Part shown: one piece after another, positions 36,738 to 47,280 of the stretch
How the letters are laid out: every line of letters begins with the position of its first letter
Position numbering within the stretch: the stretch's first letter is position 1
Program-made: the position numbers and the translations under genes
Assembly (NCBI GenBank): GCA_046349635.1
Contig: JAXMBX010000032.1
Span: 1-59,711, forward strand
Reading direction: 5' to 3'
Source of the DNA: JAXMBX01 sp046349635
Lineage (GTDB): Bacteria > Planctomycetota > Planctomycetia > Planctomycetales > Planctomycetaceae
DNA length: 59,711 nt
Notes under the pieces: generated by a model
What the model was told of the DNA's origin: nothing
What the model saw: only the letters and a program-made list of their open reading frames with translations
Database searches by the model: none

Positions 36738-36989
36738 ACGTATCCAGGTCAGCCCAATACGCGGCTTGTTCACCATGGCCGGAGGATTCGGTTCCGCGAT
36801 TCTGGTGGCCATCACCACCTGAGCACGGGCCTCGCGATTCAAGATTGGATAAACCCGACCCCAATCACCACTGCCCGTAATGGGGGTTTGGGAAGTCCCG
36901 TGCTCGCAGTGGGCATACTGGCCGGCTTTCTCTTGGGCACAACGATTGTCAGCGAACTCTTCGATCGCTGGAAAAACCGAACCTCATAA
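36730..36989 (+). pseudogene. Small membrane protein, one-base frameshift
   Basis: Starts inside the preceding gene with MFERIQVSPIRGLFTMAGGF, meets a stop after 30 codons (near 36822), and continues in the next frame as STGLAIQDWINPTPITTA and LAVGILAGFLLGTTIVSELF to a stop at 36987. One base added at the break restores an 86-aa protein with two hydrophobic stretches. The coupled start and the helix in the second half suggest a true gene broken by a one-base loss. Confidence 0.45.
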
Positions 36990-37249
36990 GTTCTTGTTGG
37001 CTCCGTCGATCCCCAACTCTTCAACTGGCAGCAGAACGTCTCTGCACCCTTTCCTCGAATCTCAACCTCCCCGAACACAAAACATCCACAATCCTTGATC
37101 TATCTGGAGTTTCCTGCAGAAATTCGCACCCCACATGTTTATTTGTTACTTTGGACCATACCGCGCATTGGTAAGAAATTGACTGCTTTTTCCAGCCTCA
37201 TCTACCAAAACGGCCTGCAAACTCGTTCAACCATCGGGAAACACCTCTT
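36990..37249. other. Gene-free stretch
   Basis: 260 bp with no gene and no recognised repeat; somewhat lower GC than the surroundings. It may carry the promoter of the DUF1254 gene. Confidence 0.35.
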
Positions 37250-38657
37250 ATGAAATCCGTCACGACCTGGGTTCCTGCTCTCATCCTCACGCTCGTCCTT
37301 CTGATGGGCACCCCCGCCTCCGCACAACTCTCTGACGAGGAAGCCACCGACATTGGCGTCGAAGCCTACATCTATGGCTGCCACCCCCTCGTCACCATGG
37401 AATTCACCCGCCGCGTCATGACCAACGTCGCCGCCCCCAGGGAACTCATGCTCCCATGGGCCGTTCCTCCTCATGCCACGCATCCTCCCGATGCCGCCTT
37501 CAAGGACGTCACCGCCCCCAACGCCGACACCCTCTACTCCACCGCCTGGCTCGACCTCGCCAATGAACCCTACGTCCTCAGCCTCCCCGATGAGCACGAT
37601 CGCTACCCCCCACCTCATGCCCATGCTCAGCGGCTGGACCAACGTCTTCCGAGGTCCCCGGCAAACGCACCACCGGTACCAAAGCACAGACCTACGCCAT
37701 CACCGGCCCAGGCTGGAAGGGCGAGCTCCCCACCGGAGTCAAGCAACTCAAATCCCCCCACCAACATGGTCTGGATCCTCGGCCGCACCTACTGCACCGG
37801 CACCCCCGAAGACTACACCGCCGTCCACGCCATCATGGACCAGTACCAGCTCACCCCCTTGAGCGCTACAGCAAGCCTACACCCCTCCCGCAGGCCGGGT
37901 CGAAATCCTCCATTGACACCAAAACACCCGTCCGCGACCAGGTGCACGCGGCGCCGACACCATCACCTACTTCACGCTCCTCGCCGCTCTCATGAAGCAG
38001 AATCCCCCCGCCCCGGAGGACGCCACCATCCTTGAAAAACTCGCCAAGATCGGCCTCGTCCCCGGCCAGGACTTCGATCCTCTGAAGCTCCCGAATGCCG
38101 CGGCTAAAAAGATCCCCCTCGCCGCCCAGCAACAGATCATGGGCCACTTCCAAGCAAGGGGAGTCGATCTCAACGGCTGGATCTTCACCACCAAGGCCGG
38201 CATCTACGGCACCGACTACCTCAACGCGCCTTCATCACCGCCATCGGACTCGGCCTTGGCAACCGCCCCCAGGACGCCGTCTATCCCACCTCCAACGTCG
38301 ATGCGGAAGGGAAGCCCTACAACGGAGCGAACAACTACGTCGTGCACTTCCCCAAGGGGCAGACCCCTCCCGCGAACGCCTTCTGGTCCATCACCATGTA
38401 CGACGCCAACTACTTCTTCGTCGACAACCCTCTCAACAAATACACCGTCAGCCCCCGCAACAACCTCAAGTTCAACGCCGACGGCTCCCGCGATCTCTAC
38501 ATCCAGCACGCATCCCCGGGTAAGGACAGGAAGCCAACTGGCTCCCGCCCCCCAAAGGCCAGTTTGTTCTCATGATGCGCTCTATTGGCCCAGTGAGAAA
38601 GACCCCTCCATCATCAACGGCACCTGGAAACCCCCGCCCGTCCAACTCGCCAAATAA
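37250..38657 (+). pseudogene. Frameshifted DUF1254/DUF1214 protein
   Basis: A signal peptide (MKSVTTWVPALILTLVLLMG) and then the DUF1254 domain: DIGVEAYIYGCHPLVTMEFT, DAAFKDVTAPNADTLYSTAW, then after shifts HLMPMLSGWTNVFEVPGKRT, TYAITGPGWKGELPTGV, NMVWILGRTYCTGTPEDY. The DUF1214 part follows: YVVHFPKGQTPPANAFWSIT, MYDANYFFVDNPLNKYTVSP. Proteins of this pair are exported, of unknown role. At least five shifts are needed; one is an extra C in 37606-37611, another is a missing C near 37855-37860. With so many breaks real decay is more likely here than in cysK, yet most lie in C runs. Confidence 0.75.
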
Positions 38658-38679
38658 AAAGGCACGTCCCATAAAAAGC

Positions 38680-38782
38680 ACGGTCCACAGGAGACCGACC
38701 GAAGGTGAAAAGGTCGATCCCCTGTGGACAACATTCCTAAAACGTGCTTCCATACCTCCCCTTCTCCCCCCCGAGGGAGAAG
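38680..38782. repeat. Inverted repeat and short repeat E
   Basis: GTCCACAGG and CCTGTGGAC arms with inner GACC/GGTC (about 38681-38729), then CTTCTCCC/GAGGGAGAAGG (38761-38782), a short repeat-E relative. Confidence 0.5.
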
Positions 38783-38904
38783 GTGGCCGTTAGGCCGGAT
38801 GAGAAGCGGAGCAAATGTCGCTGATCTGTGTTCCGGGACTCTCTCGCCCGCTCAACTGCTCCTCTGCTCACCTGTGCTCGCGAAGCGCACCTCCAGGTTA
38901 TTCC

Positions 38905-39164
38905 TCACCCCAGAATCCCCGCCACCCGCTTCCAGCATTCCTGTGCCACTACTTCTGGTGGTAGCTCGTCACGATCCCCTCCAGGACTACGATCCCGGCG
39001 ATCACTTTGACCTCCACGCGGCTGGAAAGCCTGCTCTGCTGGTGATCCAGGTAGGATTCCACCCGACCTTTCAATTCTTCATCACGCGTCAGTTCGCGAA
39101 AGTCATCGGAGATTTGAGAGGCGGACTTCGTCGAAACAGGCTTTGTCAGTAAGGCGGCGATCAT
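38905..39164 (-). pseudogene. BON-domain protein, one-base frameshift
   Basis: Starts MIAALLTKPVSTKSASQISD at 39164, with GGAGGG 7 nt before, and runs into a stop after YHQK. Adding one A at 38953-38954 continues the frame as VVAQECWKRVAGILG to a stop at 38905. The segment LSSRVEVKVIAGIVVLEGIV with the restored C-terminus matches a BON domain, a small fold found in envelope proteins. Restored length is about 86 aa. Confidence 0.55.
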
Positions 39165-39488
39165 GAACAGACCCTCCACTGGTGTTGTTGGCTTGAAAAA
39201 ATCGTTCAGAAAGTCGGTCGCGGGGCATGGAACGTCACGCTCGACAACAACAACACCCGCCCCCTCCCCGCAGGCTCAAGGCCCTCGGGCGCGGCAAGCA
39301 GATCACGGCGAAATGGAGCAACTCGTCATTCATGGTTCAAACCACTTTTTTGCCAAATTCTCAATATTCAGGAGAACTTATGTCGACAAATGGAATCATG
39401 ATAAATATAATCACGACTCGATTGGTGATAGTATATCGGCCTGGCACAGCTCGGTCAACCAATTATTTCTCAGGTTTGTCATAGAATC
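39165..39488. other. AT-rich gap before cysE
   Basis: 324 bp with no credible gene. The right part (39340-39480) is clearly AT-richer than its surroundings and probably contains the cysE promoter; a short 34-codon frame there is not supported by anything else. Confidence 0.4.
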
Positions 39489-40358
39489 ATGCTCATCTAT
39501 TCGCAATCCGCCCCTCCCGAAACTCCGGTTCACCATTTCCGTATGCCACACGCTCCGCTTGCAGATCCCGTCTGGACCGCCATCCGCGCCGAGGCCTGGT
39601 CCGAACTCGAACGCGATATCGACCTCGCCCAGCTCCTCACGGAAACGGTCCTCGAGAGTGTCAGTCTCGAACAGGCACTGGGGACCATCCTCGCGGATAA
39701 ACTCGCCTCGCAATACCTCGGCAAATCGCGCCTCCAGATGATCTTCAAGAAGGGCTTCGATACGCAGCCGCAAATCCGTCAGTCCATCCGCATCGACCTG
39801 CAAGCCGTGCGCGACCGTGACCCCGCCTCCGGAGGCTTCCTCATCCCCTTCCTCTTTTTCAAGGGGTTTCAGGCCCTGCAGGCCTATCGCGTCGCCCACT
39901 GGCTCTGGCATCGCGAGCAGCGCTTCCTCGCCATCCATTTCCAGAATCGCATCTCCGAAATCTTCGGCGTCGACATTCACCCCGCCGCCCGCATCGGCTC
40001 GGGTGTCCTGATGGATCATGCCACCAGCATCGTCATCGGCGAAACCAGCGTCGTCGAGGACAACGTCTCTCTCCTCCATGAAGTCACGCTCGGCGGCACG
40101 GGCAAGGAAACCGGCGATCGTCACCCCAAGGTCCGCCAGGGAGTCCTCATCGGCGCCGGCTCCAAAATCCTCGGGAATATCGAGATCGGCACCGGCTCCA
40201 AGGTCGGCGCCGGCAGCGTCGTCCTCGATCCGGTCCCCCCTCACTGTACCGTCGCAGGCGTCCCCGCCCGCATCGTCTCCCGCTCCGAGACCAGCATGCC
40301 CGCGCTCGACATGAACCAGCAATTCCCCCACCTCCTCATCGACGGCGGCGGAATCTAG
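39489..40358 (+). CDS. cysE: Serine O-acetyltransferase
   Basis: A 289-aa CysE that acetylates serine to O-acetylserine, the first step of cysteine synthesis. An N-terminal helical domain (about 25-150) is followed by a left-handed hexapeptide beta-helix: IHPAARIGSGVLMDHATSIV, IGETSVVEDNVSLLHEVTLG, GGTGKETGDRHPKV and GAGSKILGNIEIGTGSKVGA. The active-site region DHATSIVIGET and LHEVTLGG are intact. The C-terminus continues to DGGGI, which in many CysE proteins ends in Ile and binds CysK. It is followed on the same strand by cysK and the encapsulin genes. Confidence 0.95.
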   Translation: MLIYSQSAPPETPVHHFRMPHAPLADPVWTAIRAEAWSELERDIDLAQLLTETVLESVSLEQALGTILADKLASQYLGKSRLQMIFKKGFDTQPQIRQSIRIDLQAVRDRDPASGGFLIPFLFFKGFQALQAYRVAHWLWHREQRFLAIHFQNRISEIFGVDIHPAARIGSGVLMDHATSIVIGETSVVEDNVSLLHEVTLGGTGKETGDRHPKVRQGVLIGAGSKILGNIEIGTGSKVGAGSVVLDPVPPHCTVAGVPARIVSRSETSMPALDMNQQFPHLLIDGGGI

Positions 40359-40377
40359 CGTTATTTGCAAACGCATT

Positions 40378-40439
40378 GGGTGGCATGCCTACTTCGTGCC
40401 CTGCACGTTTTTATCTCAGTGCGAAGCAGGGTAGGCATG
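40378..40439. repeat. Repeat family A, long form, copy 10
   Basis: GGGTGGCATGCCTACTTCGT and GCAGGGTAGGCATG enclose TTATCTCAGTGCGAAG, as in the copy at 30704-30765. It sits between cysE and cysK. Confidence 0.8.
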
Positions 40440-40676
40440 TGTACGTTTGGCTCTCGACATTGTCCTGCTCGTGAGAAAAAATCAGTAACCTAAAACCGCA
40501 CAGCTTGCCGTCCGCTTTTGTTTGTTGTACTCTCCCTTTCGGACCTCCTCCGGTGTCGTCATACGACACCTCCCCCATAGGAACTGGTCATGACTGCGAT
40601 GGACGACGCGTGATTCTCACGCGGTATTCCGTTTCCACGCGGCTCATGCCCCCTGCTTTCAGAGGAGGTCCCCGCT

Positions 40677-41602
40677 GTGGCTGTCTTCGCCAACAACGCC
40701 GAGTCCATCGGCCGCACTCCACTCATTCGCATCAACCGAATGATCGGCGATTTGCCCGTCCAGGTGCTCGCCAAGATCGAAGGCCGCAATCCCGCCTACA
40801 GCGTCAAGTGCCGCATCGGCGCCGCCATGATCGAAGCCGCTGAACAGGATGGCCGACTCAAACCGGGCCAGCATGTCCTTGAACCCACCAGTGGCAACAC
40901 CGGCATCGCACTCGCCTTCGTCTGCGCCGCGAAAGGCTATCCTCTCAGCCTCCTCATGCCCGAATCCATGTCCATCGAGCGACGCTTGATGCTCAAGGCC
41001 TTCGGCGCCAACCTCATCCTCACCCCCGCCGCCGAAGGCATGCGCGGGGCCGTCAAACGCGCCGAGGAAATGGCCCTCGATCCGCAATACTTCATGCCCC
41101 AGCAGTTCCGCAACCCCGCCAATCCCGACATCCATTTTCGCACCACCGGCCCGGAAATCTGGAACGACACCGCAGGCCAGGTTGATATCTTCGTCTCCGG
41201 CGTCGGCACGGGCGGCACCATCACCGGCGTCTCACGCTACTTCAAGCACGAGAAGAAAAAGCCTCTCTGGTCCGTCGCCGTCGAACCGACCGAAAGCCCC
41301 GTCCTCTCCGGCGGTCCGCCCGGTCTGCACAAAATCCAGGGAATCGGCGCCGGCTTCATCCCTGAGAACCTCGACCGCGCAGTCGTTGATGAAGTCATCA
41401 CCGTCTCCAGTGAAGAAGCCCTCGAAGCCGGCCGCAGACTCGGACGCGAAGAAGGCATCATCTCGGAATCAGTTGCGGCGCGGCCATGCATGCCGCCTTG
41501 AACATCGCCGCCCGCCCGGAATCCGCCGGCAAGACCATCGTCGTCATCCTCCCCGATTCCGGTGAACGCTATCTCTCCACCAAGCTCTACGAAAATCTCT
41601 AA
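40677..41602 (+). CDS. cysK: Cysteine synthase A (one-base frameshift)
   Basis: A pyridoxal-phosphate enzyme joining O-acetylserine and sulfide to make cysteine. GTG start with a strong GAGGAGGT 6 nt upstream. Motifs are SIGRTPLIRINRM, PAYSVKCRIGAAMIE (with the PLP lysine), EPTSGNTGIALAFVCA and VSGVGTGGTITGVSRYFKHE. The frame breaks at 41465-41466: adding one G changes ISES to ISGISCGAAMHAALNIAARP and the protein ends properly in GERYLSTKLYENL at 41602, about 309 aa. Unrepaired, the protein would stop at 41501. As a housekeeping gene in a G pair, a sequencing error is the best reading. Confidence 0.88.
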
Positions 41603-41640
41603 TGACGAGGTTCAAACGAACCTCATCCCTGAAGCCATCC

Positions 41641-41664
41641 GGCCTGTAGCCTCAGGCCTCTTTT
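41641..41664 (+). promoter_or_regulatory. Stem-loop just before the encapsulin gene
   Basis: GGCCTG TAGCCT CAGGCC followed by TCTTTT, ending 17 nt before the encapsulin start. A second hairpin (GAGGTTC/GAACCTC) is at 41608-41625. They may attenuate transcription from cysK or end it, setting encapsulin expression apart from cysK. Confidence 0.45.
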
Positions 41665-41680
41665 GAAAAAGGACCTTTCC

Positions 41681-43138
<1,458 letters not shown>

Positions 43139-43160
43139 TTCTTGAAGAGACCTCTTCATT

Positions 43161-43363
43161 CACCCTCTCCCCCGAGGGAGAGGGCAGGGTGAGGGGGTGG
43201 TTCAAACGTCTCTGATCAATATTCGTCAATCAGAAACTAGCCCCAAGCAATCAACTGAGCATGACCAGAACGGTATCTGGTCATTGCGAAGGCGATAGTA
43301 CTAATGAACGGTTCTGACGGGCCAAACGTCCTTGTGCTTTTTGTAGGGCAGGCCTCGCCTGCC
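43161..43363. repeat. Repeat island E-D-G between shell and cargo genes
   Basis: Repeat E at 43161-43197 (same as 14952-14990), repeat D copy 2 at 43250-43297 (ATCAACTGAGCATGACCAGA, with palindrome GACCAGA/TCTGGTC), and repeat G at 43347-43363 (GGCAGGC CTC GCCTGCC). They fill most of the 267-bp gap before the desulfurase gene. Confidence 0.7.
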
Positions 43364-43405
43364 GCAAACGTCTCTGAACTCCACTCTCTCTGAGAGATCA
43401 AACCG

Positions 43406-45118
43406 ATGCCCGACATCACCCCCGAAACCATCGCCCGCATCGCCTCACGCTTGTTGAACGAAGTCCCCACCGGCACCCCCTTGCCGGGCGGCCCCTCCGT
43501 CGCGGAACTCCCTTCCCCTCCCGAAGGTGTTCCCCTTCCTCCCACGACGTTATCTCCTCCGACTTCATCAAGCTCCGCCTTGGGATCGATCCCCCCCGCT
43601 CATCTCCCGCCGCTCCCTGCCGATCAATCCGCCGTCATTCCTCGCGATAAAAACATCTCCACCCCCTCACCCCATGGTATCAATAACCAGGATGGCCTGA
43701 AAAACTTCGTCCTTCAGGTCCGTGGCCTGCAACATCGCTCCGATGCCGGACTCTGGCCTCAGTTTCCATTCCTGAATCCTCCCCTTAATCCCGGACTCAA
43801 TCCGGGCAAACCCGCCGTCGGTCCCTCCGTCACGCATCCGTCCGGACATCGCCCGCTGGACCTTCCCAGCATCCGCCGCGATTTCCCGATTCTGAACCAG
43901 AAAGTCCACGGCAAGCCTCTCGTCTGGCTCGATAATGCCGCCACCACCCAGAAACCCTACTGCGTCATCGACGCCATCTCGAACTTCTACTCCCACGACA
44001 ATTCCAACATCCACCGCGCCGCACACACCCTCGCCGCCCGCGCAACCGACGCTTATGAGTCTGCCCGCGAGAAAGTCCAGAAATTCGTCGGCGCCTCCGC
44101 CGTCGAAGAAATCCTCTTCGTCCGTGGCACGACCGAAGGCATCAACCTCATCGCGAACACCTATGGCCGCAAATTTCTCCAGCCCGGCGACGAAATCATC
44201 CTCTCCACGCTGGAGCATCACGCCAACATCGTCCCCTGGCAGATGGTCGCCAAACAGACCGGCGCGCATATCCGCGTCATCCCCGTCACCGACCGCGGCG
44301 AAATCATGCTCGAGGAATATCAGTCCCTCCTCGGCCCGCGGACCAAACTCGTCGCTCTCACGCACGCCTCAAACAGCCTCGGCACGGTCCTACCCATCGG
44401 CGAAATGACCCAGCTCGCCAAACGCTACAACGCCCGCGTCCTCATCGATGGCGCCCAGACCGTTGCCCACGCCCCCGTCAACGTCCAGGACATCGGCTGC
44501 GACTTTTTTGTCTTCTCCGGCCACAAGATCTTCGGCCCCACCGGCATCGGCGCCGTCTATGTGAAACGTGAACTGCAGGAGATCATGCCCCCCTGGCAAG
44601 GGGGCGGCAACATGATCAAGAACGTCACCTTCGAAGAAACCACCTACTCCGATCCTCCCGCCAAGTTCGAAGCCGGCACTCCCAACATCGCCGACGCTGT
44701 CGGCCTGGGGGCCGCACTCGACTACGTCAGCAACCTCGGCCTTCCCAACATCGCCAAATACGAACACGACCTGCTCGCATACGCGACCGCGAAACTCGAG
44801 CCGATCCCCGGCCTGAGGCTCATCGGCACCGCCCCCCACAAAATCGGGGTACTCTCCTTCGTCCTGCAGAATCGCCGCACCGAAGAAGTCGGCAAGCTCC
44901 TCGATCTCGAAGGCATCGCCGTCCGCGCCGGGCATCACTGTTCCCAGCCCTCGCTCCGCCGCTTCGGTCTCGAAACCACCGTCCGCCCCTCGCTCGCGTT
45001 TTATAACACCTTCGACGAAATCGACCACCTCGCCGATTCCATCCGCCGCATTCAGGGAAGCGTCGCTCGTCCCTCCACATCCATCCCCTCCGGCTTCCCC
45101 CACCGCGACCACCACTAA
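43406..45118 (+). CDS. Cysteine desulfurase with N-terminal cargo-loading extension
   Basis: A 570-aa SufS-like (type II) desulfurase that takes sulfur from cysteine using pyridoxal phosphate. The enzyme core starts at about 155 (SIRRDFPILNQKVHGKPLVW, LDNAATTQKP). K373 (FSGHKIFGPTGIG) should bind the cofactor and C512 (VRAGHHCSQPSLRRFGLE) should carry the persulfide. The first 150 residues are not part of the enzyme: a helix (MPDITPETIARIASRLLNEV), a long Pro/Ser-rich linker (about 24-90), and two more conserved-looking pieces (GLKNFVLQVRGLQH, LWPQFPFLNPP). In Family 2 encapsulin systems such disordered N-termini direct cargo into the shell. A GAGAGATC sequence precedes the ATG. Confidence 0.92.
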   Translation: MPDITPETIARIASRLLNEVPTGTPLPGGPSVAELPSPPEGVPLPPTTLSPPTSSSSALGSIPPAHLPPLPADQSAVIPRDKNISTPSPHGINNQDGLKNFVLQVRGLQHRSDAGLWPQFPFLNPPLNPGLNPGKPAVGPSVTHPSGHRPLDLPSIRRDFPILNQKVHGKPLVWLDNAATTQKPYCVIDAISNFYSHDNSNIHRAAHTLAARATDAYESAREKVQKFVGASAVEEILFVRGTTEGINLIANTYGRKFLQPGDEIILSTLEHHANIVPWQMVAKQTGAHIRVIPVTDRGEIMLEEYQSLLGPRTKLVALTHASNSLGTVLPIGEMTQLAKRYNARVLIDGAQTVAHAPVNVQDIGCDFFVFSGHKIFGPTGIGAVYVKRELQEIMPPWQGGGNMIKNVTFEETTYSDPPAKFEAGTPNIADAVGLGAALDYVSNLGLPNIAKYEHDLLAYATAKLEPIPGLRLIGTAPHKIGVLSFVLQNRRTEEVGKLLDLEGIAVRAGHHCSQPSLRRFGLETTVRPSLAFYNTFDEIDHLADSIRRIQGSVARPSTSIPSGFPHRDHH

Positions 45119-45137
45119 GTTTCGCTATTCAGCTTTG

Positions 45138-45473
45138 GGTGGCCCGACCGCCTCGCGGTCGGGTGCCGTCAGGCACACTGCCTTGCGCCTTGTGCGTCCA
45201 AATGCGAACCGACGGTGAAAGCCGGTGACTGGGTGGCCCACACGCCGCTCGAGGCGTGTGGGTGCGAAGCACAAGAGGAAAATTCAACTCGGCGTGGGTG
45301 CCATGCCCGCATCTCGAAGAAGGGCGGGCATGCCTGCGTTCGACTCTCGTTAACACAGTCACAGATTCGTAGAGCACGCACTGACCTCAGGAAGGGCGTA
45401 GCAAGCGTCTCTTGCACCCACACCGCTTCCCGTTTGACGGGTGCCACTGCCGAGGCGTATTCGCCTCAGCAGT
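45138..45473. repeat. Palindromic repeat island
   Basis: Four elements in 336 bp: CCCGACCGCC/GCGGTCGGG (45144-45164), CCCACACGCC/GGCGTGTGGG (45237-45262), repeat A short copy (45296-45332, GGGTGCCATGCCCGCATC/GGGCGGGCATG) and GGGTGCCACTGCCGAGGCGT/CGCCTCAGCAGT (45439-45473). No gene is seen in the 388-bp gap between the convergent desulfurase and OleA genes. Confidence 0.7.
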
Positions 45474-45506
45474 CTTTCCTTTCTACTGCTCCACTGCTCG
45501 CCTGTT

Positions 45507-46571
45507 CTACTGCTCTCGCGCAGCGTCCCAATCCACCCCCAGCATCAAACAATTCAACCCGCTCCCGATCCCCAGCAGCGCCATCCGGTCCCCCGGCTTC
45601 GCGTGCCCCGCCTCTATCCCCAGCGACATCGCCATCGGCAGCGCCACCGCCCCTGTATTCCCCAGAAATTCCACCGTCGGGAAATCAATCGCCGGATTCA
45701 GTTCCAGCCGGTCATACAGCATCTTCCGATGCGCCCGCCCCACTTGATGCGTGAACGCCTTCGTCACGTCCTCTTTCCGCCATCCCACCTCATCCAGGAA
45801 CCGCCCCCACGTCTTCGCCGCCAGATTGATCCCCGCGTTGAGCAGCGCTTCCGCGTCTGTCTGCATCCGGGGCCGATTGTCATCGGTCCGGTGTGTGGTC
45901 GATCCCCCTTCGCACAACTTGTGGCTCGCCGAGTCCGCCAGCGCGATCCCGCCCCGCAGCCGCATCTTCGATTGGCTCAGGTCCGCGTGGCACAGCACAA
46001 ACGCCGCCGATCCGCTCCCGATCGTCAGCGACGCGAAATCCCCCTTCACATCCTGACGCTTCAGCGTCGGCGCGTTGAGCAGCGAGTGAATCGTTCCCTC
46101 CACCAGATCTCGCCCCGATTCCGTCCCCACCACAATCCCCGCCCGGATCTGCCCCAGCTCGATCATATTCGCGATCAGCATCATGCCGTTCAGCAGCCCC
46201 AGGCACGCGTTGCTGACGTCCAGCATCATCGCCCGTGGCGACAGCCCCGCCGCGTGATGCACCTTGCACGCCGTCGCCGGCTCCAGTTGGTCACGGCACA
46301 CCGATCCGTGAATCAGGCACCCGAACAATTCCGGATCGAGGCCGCTCCGTTCAATCGCCAGCTTGGCCGTTTGAGCGCTCACGTCCCCCGGCTGCACCCC
46401 GGGATCGAAGAACCGCCGTTCCCGGATCCCGCTCATCAATTCCAGCCGCCCCGCCGGAAGCCCCAACCGCTCATAGACCGGAGCCAGCTCCGTCTCGATC
46501 TGCTCCGACGTCACCACGTGCGGAGGCAGCACGTGCGTCACGGCTTCCAGGCAGACATGGTGATAGCGCAT
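45507..46571 (-). CDS. OleA-like ketoacyl synthase III
   Basis: A 354-aa thiolase-fold enzyme. The nucleophile C123 (DVSNACLGLLNGMM), base E97 (HGSVCRDQLEPATA), His in FTHQVGRAHRKML and Asn in EFLGNTGAVALPMAMSLG complete the active site. The LGLPAGRLELMSGIRERRFF segment and the glutamate in CRDQLEP fit OleA, which condenses two fatty acyl-CoAs head to head for long-chain hydrocarbon synthesis, better than FabH. No oleB, oleC or oleD is in the window. The ATG at 46571 gives MRYHHVCLEAVTHVLPPHVV; no strong ribosome site is seen. Confidence 0.85.
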   Translation of the reverse strand: MRYHHVCLEAVTHVLPPHVVTSEQIETELAPVYERLGLPAGRLELMSGIRERRFFDPGVQPGDVSAQTAKLAIERSGLDPELFGCLIHGSVCRDQLEPATACKVHHAAGLSPRAMMLDVSNACLGLLNGMMLIANMIELGQIRAGIVVGTESGRDLVEGTIHSLLNAPTLKRQDVKGDFASLTIGSGSAAFVLCHADLSQSKMRLRGGIALADSASHKLCEGGSTTHRTDDNRPRMQTDAEALLNAGINLAAKTWGRFLDEVGWRKEDVTKAFTHQVGRAHRKMLYDRLELNPAIDFPTVEFLGNTGAVALPMAMSLGIEAGHAKPGDRMALLGIGSGLNCLMLGVDWDAAREQ

Positions 46572-46741
46572 GATGGTCGAACGGTGAAAAGACCATTGTA
46601 AAAACGACAAGCCGCAGTGTGCATTGAACACTGCGGCCTTGGGGACTCATGTCCCGAGGATCGTTCTAAATTAGCAGTTTGAATCGGGAAGGTCCAACCG
46701 GTCGGCGGAATTTCACACCGTCGGTCCCCCTTCTCCAAACC

Positions 46742-46951
46742 TCAAACTCGAGCCGTATTGGAGTTCGTTTCCGTCCCATTGAGACGGCTGATCAACTGGG
46801 CCACTTCCACCAGTTCCGACTCCCGCTGTTGATCGGGAGCCCCCAGCGGATCGCGGAAAGCCAGCTTCCGTGCGCTCCGCACGTATCGCAAACCTTCCAG
46901 TACCAACTCTTTTTGCATGTCGTTCAGTTCGACCGTTTGAATCGCATCCAT
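46742..46951 (-). CDS. Small hypothetical protein
   Basis: A 69-aa protein (MDAIQTVELNDMQKELVLEG, LRYVRSARKLAFRDP) with amphipathic helices and no membrane segment or known motif. The ATG at 46951 is preferred to a TTG seven codons earlier, which has no clear ribosome site. Its coding quality is good and it does not overlap other genes, so it is probably real. Confidence 0.5.
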   Translation of the reverse strand: MDAIQTVELNDMQKELVLEGLRYVRSARKLAFRDPLGAPDQQRESELVEVAQLISRLNGTETNSNTARV

Positions 46952-47280
46952 GGAAAATCCATTGACTGACAATTGAAGGGATCAACCACCACAGACGAAT
47001 CGCGTCACCTCCGTGAGCCTTCGATCCGTCGCACGAAAATCGGCCGAAACATCCTTCGGCTATCTTCGTCCTGAGGAAGATCGTGCGTTTCACCTCATCG
47101 CTTTGCAAACAGTGTGCCGTGTCACAGGATCATTACGTTCGTTCCCGATCCCGTCACGCGAACAACTGTCACCAGCCGTTCAGTTTATGCACGATTCTCC
47201 GGCAACATCCCTGCAACCGGTGCGGGGCCGTCCCCCGCTCTCTCTTTTCCAATCCGTACTATCTTAAACCCCCCTATATC
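46952..47280. other. Gene-free stretch
   Basis: About 330 bp with no credible gene and no recognised repeat between the small hypothetical and floA, both on the minus strand. It may hold the promoter of the small gene. Confidence 0.35.

Noticed and set aside
45441..46601. 386-codon frame opposite the OleA gene
   Set aside because: It is an Arg/His/Pro-rich antisense frame; OleA has all active-site residues.
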